Of a stretch of DNA of 64,000 nt, positions 6,594-13,401 are shown piece by piece (positions within the stretch are counted from its first letter, which is position 1; each line of letters opens with the position of its first letter). A model generated the notes under the pieces. It searched no databases, was not told the origin of the DNA, and saw nothing but the letters and a program-made list of their open reading frames with translations. The stretch lies in NCBI RefSeq assembly GCF_016786325.1, contig NZ_JADWYU010000140.1, positions 32,891-96,890 of the forward strand. The letters run 5' to 3'. A program made the position numbers and the translations under genes. The DNA is from Frankia nepalensis. Its GTDB lineage: Bacteria; Actinomycetota; Actinomycetes; Frankiales; Frankiaceae.

Positions 6594-8624
6594 CTAGCGG
6601 ACGGTCCGGCGGCCGCCGCGGGAACGCAGGTAGTCGCGGACGACGTACTGGCCGAGCGCGTTCGGGTCGGGGGAGAGCACCCGGCCGCCGTTGCGCCGCG
6701 CCATCTCCTCGACGAACCGCACCAGCCGGGGCTCCGTGTCCAGCATGAAGACGTTGATCCCGACGCCGCGGCGGGTCAGCCGGTCGACCTCGGCGAGCGT
6801 GAGCTCCAGCGTTTCTGGCATCGGCGGCCAGGAGAACGCGGGGGTGCCATCGCGCAGCAGGTGCGCCGTCGGCTCGCCGTCGGTGACGACCATGACGACC
6901 GGCTCCGACTCCGGGTAGCGCGACAGCAGCCGGCCGGCGATCAGCAGCGCGTGCTGCAGGTTCGTGCCCTGCACCATCTCCGAGTCGAGGCCCGCCAGCT
7001 CCACCGGCCGCAGCTCGCGGGCGTAGTCCGAGAAGCCGATCAGGTGGATCTTGTCCTGCGGGAACTTCGTGGTCACCAGGGTGTGCAGCGCGAGCGCCGT
7101 CGACTTCGCGATCCCCCACGTGCCACGCAGCGCCATCGAGTACGAGAGGTCGACGAGCAGGCAGACGGCGGCTGAGGTACGCCGCTCGGTCTCCGCCACC
7201 GCGAAGTCCTCGACCTTCAGGCTGACCGCCCCGCGCGGCCCGGGCGACCCCCCTGAGCGCGGGAGGCGCCGCGGACGGAGCGAGGGCGAGGCGGAGCGCA
7301 GCACCGCGTTGCGCACGGTGCGCACGACGTCGATCGGCTGGGTGTCGCCGAACTCCCACGGCCGGGCGGTGCCGACCAGCTCGCCGGCGGCACCGGCGTC
7401 CTGCTGCGCGTGGTCGCCCCGGGCACCCGACGAGATCTGCCGGAAGATCCGGGCCAGCGCGGTCTGGCCGATCCGGCGCACCGCGCGGGGGGTCAGCTCC
7501 AGGCGGCCCGAACGGCGGGTGATGAACCCGGCCCGCTCCAGCTCGCGCTCGATCTGCTGGAGCTGACGCAGGTCGTCGACGGCGGACCGGCCGAGGGCCG
7601 CGGCGATCGAGTCCGGGTCCACGTCGTCGAGGGAGGCACCCGGGTAGTCCTGGCTGAGCGAGGCGGCCAGCGAGTCCAGCTCGGCGAGCTCCTCCAGCGC
7701 GGAGGTCGCGTCGCCGAGGCCGAGCCCGGCCTCGCCGTCGCGCGGGTCGCCGAAGCCGGTCGGCCGGCGCATCCCCCAGTCGAGGTTCGGCCGCGCGGCC
7801 CGCAGCGCGTCGCCGAGCTGGGCGAGGTCGTCGGCCAGGCCCATGTCGTCGATGGCGGCGGCCATCAGCTCGGCGAGCTCCTGGCGCTGCTTGGGAGACA
7901 GGCCCGCGAGCAGCCGGTTGGCCGCCGCGGAGCGCCGGGCCAGCGTGTCGATCAGCTCTTCGAGGTCGTTCGGCTGTTCGGGGAAGAACTCGCCGAACTC
8001 GCGCATGAACTCCCGGAATGCCTCGTCCGTGTCCTCGCCCCGCGCGTCCTTCGCGAGCAGCTCGTTGAGCGCGCGGACCATCTCGCCTACCCGGGCCATG
8101 TCCGCCTGGGTGGCGCCGGCCAGTGCCTCCTTCATCCCGCGGAACTGCGAGTCGAGCACCTCGCGGCGCAGGAGGTCGGCGATCTGGTCGTAGGTCTCCC
8201 GAGCCTGCGCCGAACGCCAGTCGTAGTTCGCCAGCTCGCGGACCGCGCGGGCCGGGTCGCTCGGCAGGGCGTCCAGCTCCGCCTCACGCATCCGGGCGTC
8301 GTCGGACGGGTCGGGGAACAGGGCCGCCCGCTCCTGCCCGACCGCCGTGTCGAGCAGCCGGCGCACCTCCCGCAGGGTGCCGTCCAGCCGGCCGCGTGAG
8401 CGCACCTCCCGGCGGCGGCGGTCGACCGCGCGCCGCAGGTCGTCCAGTCCTCGCCGGCCGTTCAGGCCTCGGCGCAGCAGCGAGTCCAGCGCCTCCCTGG
8501 CGGTGCGTCCCTCCAGCACCTGGCGGGACATCTCGTCAAGGGCGTCGGTGGCCGCGAAAGGGAAGGCCAGCGGGTCCGGCCCGCCCGCCCAGGGCCCATA
8601 GCGAAAGGCGCCGTTACTCACCAT
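6594..8624 (-). CDS. VWA domain protein, partner of the upstream AAA+ ATPase (Rv0959-like)
   Basis: Length is 676 residues. The N-terminal 450 residues are charged and helical with no recognised fold. The C-terminal VWA domain has a full MIDAS motif, DLSYS (Asp about 492), then TNLQHAL and VVMVVTDGEPT. It pairs with the AAA+ gene just upstream, as the magnesium chelatase-like pair Rv0958/Rv0959 does in mycobacteria. Such MoxR-VWA pairs are thought to remodel or metallate client proteins; the client is unknown. The frame is open to 8801, but that extension is a translated 33 bp tandem repeat (GSGTGRWGWVV units). The ATG at 8624 starts the conserved part and is preferred. Confidence 0.8.
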   Translation of the reverse strand: MVSNGAFRYGPWAGGPDPLAFPFAATDALDEMSRQVLEGRTAREALDSLLRRGLNGRRGLDDLRRAVDRRRREVRSRGRLDGTLREVRRLLDTAVGQERAALFPDPSDDARMREAELDALPSDPARAVRELANYDWRSAQARETYDQIADLLRREVLDSQFRGMKEALAGATQADMARVGEMVRALNELLAKDARGEDTDEAFREFMREFGEFFPEQPNDLEELIDTLARRSAAANRLLAGLSPKQRQELAELMAAAIDDMGLADDLAQLGDALRAARPNLDWGMRRPTGFGDPRDGEAGLGLGDATSALEELAELDSLAASLSQDYPGASLDDVDPDSIAAALGRSAVDDLRQLQQIERELERAGFITRRSGRLELTPRAVRRIGQTALARIFRQISSGARGDHAQQDAGAAGELVGTARPWEFGDTQPIDVVRTVRNAVLRSASPSLRPRRLPRSGGSPGPRGAVSLKVEDFAVAETERRTSAAVCLLVDLSYSMALRGTWGIAKSTALALHTLVTTKFPQDKIHLIGFSDYARELRPVELAGLDSEMVQGTNLQHALLIAGRLLSRYPESEPVVMVVTDGEPTAHLLRDGTPAFSWPPMPETLELTLAEVDRLTRRGVGINVFMLDTEPRLVRFVEEMARRNGGRVLSPDPNALGQYVVRDYLRSRGGRRTVR

Positions 8625-8972
8625 GTGTCCGACCGTGCCCTTCCCGCCGTCCGACCCCGGTTTCTCCGCCCCCCGGCCTCCAGCACCCGACCCGACCACC
8701 CAGCCCCAGCGGCCCGTACCTGACCCCACCAACCCACCCTCAGCGGGATCCATACCCGACCCGACCACCCAGCCCCAGCGGCCCGTACCCGACCCGACCA
8801 CCCAGCCCCAGCGACCCGCGCCCGACCCGACCCGACCACGCAGGCCCAGCGACCCGCGCCCGCTCCCGCCAACCCAGCCCCAACCGTTCTAGACCCAGCC
8901 CCGAACCCAACCGGGGAGGGCGCTCAGCGCCCGATGGAAATTAGGTGGGGAGGCGCGAAGCGCCGATTCCAC
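8625..8972. other. Interval between the AAA+ and VWA genes with tandem repeats and hairpins
   Basis: These 348 bp hold the 33 bp repeat array (about 8688-8886), a small hairpin GGGCGC-TCA-GCGCCC (8917-8931) and the larger hairpin at 8936-8981. No separate gene is seen. Confidence 0.6.
8688..8886. repeat. 33 bp tandem repeat array upstream of the VWA gene
   Basis: About five to six units of roughly 33 bp, read on the + strand as CGACCCGACCACCCAGCCCC followed by AGCGGCCCGTACC. Three units are nearly identical, one (about 8722-8756) is degenerate and 36 bp long, and one has an extra CGACC. The array lies 60-260 bp upstream of the VWA start, in its leader or promoter region. Because the unit is a multiple of three, the array is open in the VWA frame. 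Confidence 0.8.
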
Positions 8973-8981
8973 CTAATTTCC
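8936..8981 (-). terminator. Hairpin overlapping the AAA+ gene stop codon
   Basis: GGAAATTAGGTGG (8936-8948) pairs perfectly with CCACCTAATTTCC (8969-8981). An inner GGCGC-GAA-GCGCC stem extends it. The right arm contains the TAG stop of the AAA+ gene (8973-8975). It would terminate, or attenuate, reading from the AAA+ gene into the VWA gene. Confidence 0.6.
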
Positions 8982-10601
8982 GTAGACGGTTCGGCCGGGC
9001 AGTTCCTCCTTCGCGAGTCTGCGGTTGAGGTGCAGGCCCTCCATCGCCAGCTCGAGCGCCGCGGCCGCCAGGCCGGGGGACTCGGCGCCGTCCACCCCGA
9101 GCCTGGTGAGCATGCCGGCGAGTCCCGGCACCGGGCCGATCCGGCGCAGCAGCTCCGCGGCGGGCACCAGGTCCCCGGTCTCCACCGGCCCCTCGCCGTC
9201 GAACCGCTTCTGCAGCCCGGCCAGGTCGGTGCCCGCCAGCCGGGCCCGGAACGTCTCGGCCACCGCCCGGCGCAGCAGGTGGGTGAGGATCTCGTCCTCC
9301 CGGCCCTCCTCCAGCGCCTCGAACTCGACCTTGCCGCGTACCGCCGGGACGATCGAGCCGAGGTCGACGACCCGGGCGGTCGGCACCTCCTCGCCGGTCA
9401 GGGCCGCCCGGCGGACCGCCGAGGCGGCCACCGTCTCGGCCGCCGCGACCGCGAGCCGCGCCGACACGCCGGAGCGCTGGTCGACCTGGGGGGCGTCGCG
9501 CACCAGCCGGGTGAACCGGGCGACGACCTCCACGAGATGGTCGGGCAGCACCGGCGCCCCCAGCGGGGAGCCCTCCCAGGCCAGCACGGCCTCCTGCCGG
9601 ATGAGCCGCAGCTCGTCGTCCAGGCGCAACGGGTAGTGCGTGCGCACCTCGGCGCCGAACCGGTCCTTGAGCGGGGTGATGATCCGGCCTCGGTTGGTGT
9701 AGTCCTCCGGGTTCGCCGAGGCGACGAGCAGCAGGTCCAGCGGCAGGCGCAACAGGTAGCCGCGGACCTGGATGTCGCGTTCCTCCAGCACGTTGAGCAG
9801 CGCCACCTGGATGCGCTCGGCCAGGTCGGGCAGCTCGTTGACGCTGAAGATGCCGCGGTTGCAGCGCGGGATCAGGCCGTAGTGAACGGTCTCCGGGTCG
9901 CCCAGGGTGCGGCCCTCGGCGACCTTGACCGGGTCGACGTCGCCGATCAGGTCGCCGACGCTGGTGTCCGGGGTCGCGAGTTTCTCCCCGAACCGGTCGT
10001 CGCGGTGCCGCCAGCCGACCGGAAGGTCGTCGCCGAGCTCGGCGTGCAGCGCCCGGCAGCGCCCGCAGGCTGGCGCGTACGGGTGGTCGCTGATCTCACA
10101 GTCGGCGATCACGGGCGACCACTCGTCGAGCAGGCCGACGAGGGTGCGGATGAGCCGGGTCTTGCCCTGGCCTCGTTCGCCCAGGAAGACGATGTCGTGC
10201 CCGGCGAGCAGGGCGCGCTCGACCTGTGGCAGCACCGTGTCGTCGAAGCCGACGATGCCCGGGAACCGGGACTCGCCCGCCGCCAGCCTGCCGAGCAGGT
10301 TGTCCCGCAGCTCGGCACGGACGGTCCGGTACACGTGCCCGGACGCGCGCAGGCCGCCCAGGGTCGTGGGCGCTGGCCGTGACCCCGGATCGGCGGGGCC
10401 ACTCCGGGAGGGCGTCGACGGCGCGGCCGGGGTCCCCGCCAGATCGGTGGAGCCGATCTGGGAGGCCCGGGCCGACGGGGTGGGACGGGACGGGACCGGC
10501 GGGTCTACCACCCCACCGACGCTACCGCCCGTCGAATGGTCAACCAGCGCGGTTCGCAAAGTCGCCCCGATTGCGTGGGGGTGCCGGGGTGGACGCGTCA
10601 T
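8973..10601 (-). CDS. AAA+ ATPase, magnesium chelatase/MoxR-like (Rv0958-like)
   Basis: Length is 542 residues from an ATG at 10601. After about 80 low-complexity residues the conserved part begins at LGGLRASGHVYRTVRAEL. Walker A is GERGQGKT (about 141-148). Walker B reads IFSVNELPDL where DEIN is usual, and the sensor/arginine-finger region is ASANPEDYTNRG followed by PLKDRFGAE. A cysteine pair with nearby His (CEISDHPYAPACGRC, about 168-182) could bind a metal. It probably forms a hexameric ring working with the downstream VWA protein. The true start may lie inside the low-complexity region. Confidence 0.85.
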   Translation of the reverse strand: MTRPPRHPHAIGATLRTALVDHSTGGSVGGVVDPPVPSRPTPSARASQIGSTDLAGTPAAPSTPSRSGPADPGSRPAPTTLGGLRASGHVYRTVRAELRDNLLGRLAAGESRFPGIVGFDDTVLPQVERALLAGHDIVFLGERGQGKTRLIRTLVGLLDEWSPVIADCEISDHPYAPACGRCRALHAELGDDLPVGWRHRDDRFGEKLATPDTSVGDLIGDVDPVKVAEGRTLGDPETVHYGLIPRCNRGIFSVNELPDLAERIQVALLNVLEERDIQVRGYLLRLPLDLLLVASANPEDYTNRGRIITPLKDRFGAEVRTHYPLRLDDELRLIRQEAVLAWEGSPLGAPVLPDHLVEVVARFTRLVRDAPQVDQRSGVSARLAVAAAETVAASAVRRAALTGEEVPTARVVDLGSIVPAVRGKVEFEALEEGREDEILTHLLRRAVAETFRARLAGTDLAGLQKRFDGEGPVETGDLVPAAELLRRIGPVPGLAGMLTRLGVDGAESPGLAAAALELAMEGLHLNRRLAKEELPGRTVYGN

Positions 10602-10640
10602 GCCGCCGACGGGCGCTCCGCGCCCGCCGCGGCGACCGCC

Positions 10641-11126
10641 TCAGGCCGCGTACGGGGCGATGGAGATGATCTCGACGGAGGCGGTGCGGCCGTTCGGCAG
10701 CGTGTAGGAGACCTTCTCGCCGGCCTTGTGACCGGTCACCGCGCCGCCGAGCGGGGAAGCGGGGGAGAAGATGTCAATGGCCGCGCTCTGGTCCTCGCGG
10801 GAGCCGATCAGGAAGCGCTCCGTCGCCTTCTCGCCGGGGAACCGGACCTCGACGACCATGCCCGGGCCCGCCACGCCGGCGCTGCCCGCGGCCGGCTCGC
10901 CCACCTTGGCGTCGCGCAGCAGGTCGGTGAGCTGGCGGATGCGGGCCTCCTGCTTGCCCTGCTCCTCCTTGGCGGCGTGGTAGCCGCCGTTCTCCTTGAG
11001 GTCGCCCTCCTCGCGGGCGGCCTCGATCTTGTTCGCCAGCTCGGTCCGGCCAACCGTCGTGAGGTAGTCGAGCTCGGAGCGAAGCCGGTCGTAAGCCTCC
11101 TGGGTGAGCCAGGTCTGCTGGGTCAC
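10641..11126 (-). CDS. greA: Transcription elongation factor GreA
   Basis: Length is 161 residues. The N-terminal coiled coil carries the signature around LANKIEAAREEGDLKENGGY, with the acidic tip EEGDLKEN that reaches the polymerase active site. The C-terminal FKBP-like domain ends in SYTLPNGRTASVEIISI. GreA rescues backtracked RNA polymerase by stimulating transcript cleavage. The start is GTG at 11126 with AGGAG 8 nt upstream. A promoter lies at 11159-11187. The head-to-head neighbour is mca, as in mycobacteria (Rv1080c/Rv1082). Confidence 0.95.
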   Translation of the reverse strand: MTQQTWLTQEAYDRLRSELDYLTTVGRTELANKIEAAREEGDLKENGGYHAAKEEQGKQEARIRQLTDLLRDAKVGEPAAGSAGVAGPGMVVEVRFPGEKATERFLIGSREDQSAAIDIFSPASPLGGAVTGHKAGEKVSYTLPNGRTASVEIISIAPYAA

Positions 11127-11875
11127 GCGTCACGCTCCTCGTTGAAAAGCAAATGTTCAGTCTATCGGGAAGATCTGGAAACCTGAAGACGACCCGTGGG
11201 CACGCGCCCGTGACGCCGGCGGCTGGCGGGTGCGCCGGGCGCCTCGACGCCACCCTCCATCACTTCCCCTGGGGTGCGGGGATGCGACACCGGTGTCGGG
11301 TCCAGCCCGCCCCCAGCGTCCGGGAGCCGTGTCCGGACGGCACCCCGACTTCCGGGCAGCCGGCCGCGGTCGCCCGAACACGGTAGGTGGCATCGCCGCG
11401 CCGCGCCGCGTCGCGACCTCGCGGCCTAGCCCAAGACCTCGCTGTCCAGGGAGCGCGTGCGCGGACGGTGCATTCTGCCACGGCGTTCGGTGACTTTTCC
11501 ACACCGGACATGAACTTGGTCACGTGATCGCGTGTCTCGCGGCGGACAGCGACCACCGCGAGCCCACCCGAGGCCCCTGCCCGGGAGCCGGGCCGGGACC
11601 GTTCGCGTGCCGCCCGCATGGCCGGGCGGAGGCCCTGAGACGGCGCGCACAGTGAACAACGACTGACCCGCCCGGATGGTCCCCGGCCGGAGGACGGGAC
11701 GACCGCCCTGGAAGGACGGGACCCCGTAGCTGGTTGAAGTCCGGCATAAAAGCCTTGACGGATCTCTCCGGGGACGGCACGGATGGAACATGAGCTAGGC
11801 CACATCGAGGTGCGCCAGCTGGGAATCGACCTTCAGGAGGGCGGGGCCGGCGCGGCGGTCAGCCACAATGGCGAC
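11127..11875. other. 749 bp gene-free interval between greA and mca
   Basis: Beyond the greA promoter, no frame here has coding character. In many actinobacteria a short DUF4307 membrane protein gene lies at this spot; none can be read on either strand. One DnaA-box-like TTTTCCACA (11495-11503) stands alone and is probably chance. The mca promoter should be near the right end but was not identified. Confidence 0.6.
11159..11187 (-). promoter_or_regulatory. Probable housekeeping promoter of greA
   Basis: Read on the - strand, TTCAGG (-35, 11187-11182) is followed after exactly 17 bp by TAGACT (-10, 11164-11159). The start would fall about 25 nt before the greA GTG, leaving room for the AGGAG ribosome site. 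Confidence 0.55.
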
Positions 11876-12814
11876 ATGCCGGTGAACCCTGGGGCAGCGT
11901 CCTCCTCCTCGGCTCTGGCCGCGTCGCCGGGACCGGACCACGGGCTGCGGCTGATGGCCGTGCACGCCCATCCCGACGACGAGTCCAGCAAGGGCGCCGC
12001 CACCATGGCGCGCTACGTCGGCGAGGGCATCGAGGTCCTCGTCGTGACCTGCACCGGCGGCGAGGCGGGCAGCATCCTCAACCCGGCACTCGACAAACCG
12101 GAGATCCGTGAGCGGATCATCGAGCTGCGCCGGGAGGAGATGGAACGCGCGCGGGCGATCCTCGGCGTCCGGCAGACCTGGCTGGGCTTCCTCGACTCGG
12201 GCCTGCCCGAGGGCGACCCGCTGCCCCCGCTGCCGGAGGGCTCGTTCGGCACGCTCGACCCCCAGGCCGCGGCCGCGCCGCTGGTCCGGCTGATCCGCGA
12301 GTTCCGGCCGCAGGTCATCACGACCTACGACGAGAACGGCGGCTACCCGCACCCGGACCACATCATGACCCACAAGATCAGCGCGGTCGCGTTCGAGGCC
12401 GCGGGCGACCCCGGCCGCTACCCGGAGCACGGCGTCGACGCCGGCCTGGCGCCCTGGCAGCCGCTGAAGCTCTACTACCACCTCACCTTCCACAAGACGC
12501 GCATCCTGGCGCTGCACGCGGCGATGCAGGCCAAGGGCCTTGAGTCGCCGTACGGCGACCGGCTGGAGAACTGGATCGACCGGGCGGAGGACAGCGGCCG
12601 GCTCACCACCCAGGTCGAGTGCGCGGACTTCTTCGAGGTGCGCGACCGGGCGCTGCTCGCGCACGCGACCCAGGTCGACCCGGACGGCCCCTGGTTCCGG
12701 GTGCCGCTCGACCTGCAGCGCGAGGCCTGGCCGACGGAGGACTACCAGCTCGCCCGTTCCCTCATCGAGGTCGGCACCATGCCGGAGAACGACCTGTTCG
12801 CCGGGCTGCGTTGA
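11876..12814 (+). CDS. mca: Mycothiol S-conjugate amidase
   Basis: Length is 312 residues. A zinc-dependent LmbE-fold amidase that cleaves mycothiol S-conjugates, giving mercapturic acids for export and GlcN-inositol for recycling; it serves detoxification in the cytoplasm. Zinc-binding motifs are AHPDDES (residues 31-37) and YPHPDHIM (157-164). The family-specific start of the domain LRLMAVHAHPDDESSKGAAT is present. The ATG at 11876 gives a usual family length; an in-frame ATG at 11783 would add 31 unconserved residues. It lies head-to-head with greA, and the small membrane gene follows as in mycobacteria. Confidence 0.93.
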   Translation: MPVNPGAASSSSALAASPGPDHGLRLMAVHAHPDDESSKGAATMARYVGEGIEVLVVTCTGGEAGSILNPALDKPEIRERIIELRREEMERARAILGVRQTWLGFLDSGLPEGDPLPPLPEGSFGTLDPQAAAAPLVRLIREFRPQVITTYDENGGYPHPDHIMTHKISAVAFEAAGDPGRYPEHGVDAGLAPWQPLKLYYHLTFHKTRILALHAAMQAKGLESPYGDRLENWIDRAEDSGRLTTQVECADFFEVRDRALLAHATQVDPDGPWFRVPLDLQREAWPTEDYQLARSLIEVGTMPENDLFAGLR

Positions 12815-12873
12815 GGCGGTCGCCGACAGGGCCGCCCGCGCGGGTGATCATCGCTCTCGGGTGGGGAGTGACG

Positions 12874-12879
12874 TAGGGT
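12874..12879 (+). promoter_or_regulatory. -10 element suggesting a leaderless transcript
   Basis: TAGGGT ends 7 nt before the GTG start at 12887, so transcription would begin at or next to the start codon. There is no good ribosome binding site there. Confidence 0.4.
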
Positions 12880-12886
12880 CGATGAT

Positions 12887-13192
12887 GTGAACCAGGTGCT
12901 TGCCGACTCGGAGTTTCTCGAGGACATCAACGCGGTGGGCGGGCTCCTCACCGTGCTCGTGCTGTGCGTCGCGGCCGGCTTCCTCTTCTACTTCATGTCC
13001 GGCAGCTTCAAGCGGTTGCGGGGCAACGTGGCCCGCGGCGAGTTCGGCGCCGCGGACACCCGCCGCCGCGCCGATTCCGCGGTCGGCTCGACCGTCAGCT
13101 CGACCGCCACCGCGAAGGCCGCCGAGACGCCCGCCGTGCCCGCCGTGCCACGGCAGTCCGACGGCTCGGCGGACGCCGACCCCAAGGCCTGA
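12887..13192 (+). CDS. Small single-pass membrane protein linked to mca (Rv1083-like)
   Basis: Length is 101 residues with a GTG start. One hydrophobic helix (GGLLTVLVLCVAAGFLFYFM, about residues 18-37) is followed by a basic stretch (SFKRLRGNVARGEFG) and a low-complexity Ala/Ser/Thr tail. Function is unknown. The position directly after mca is conserved in actinobacteria, where the mycobacterial counterpart is Rv1083. A TAGGGT box 7 nt before the start suggests leaderless expression. Confidence 0.75.
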   Translation: MNQVLADSEFLEDINAVGGLLTVLVLCVAAGFLFYFMSGSFKRLRGNVARGEFGAADTRRRADSAVGSTVSSTATAKAAETPAVPAVPRQSDGSADADPKA

Positions 13193-13401
13193 CCGGCCCC
13201 AACACCTGACCGAGCCCGCCGCGCGCCGGGACGGGTTGGCGTGCCGTCTCGATTTTCGGTGGCGCCGGTACCCTCGGACGAAGACGATCGACACTGTCCG
13301 TGCCCATCGGCGCCGGGTGGTCGCCCCGTTCGGAGCGGCCCGCGGAGCCGCGACATCCCGCGACGGCACGGATGACGACCAGCCGAGTGAATGCGACGAG
13401 A

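Noticed and set aside
8625..8801. N-terminal extension of the VWA gene to 8801
   Set aside because: It is a translated tandem repeat with no conservation expected, and a suitable ATG exists at 8624. It is kept as a finding, not as part of the CDS.
11495..11503. DnaA-box-like TTTTCCACA
   Set aside because: Only one copy, no dnaA, dnaN or gyrB nearby and no AT-rich unwinding region, so not an origin.
11260..11805. DUF4307-like gene expected between greA and mca
   Set aside because: The frames present show no membrane helix or family residues; they are random Arg/Ser/Gly-rich translations.
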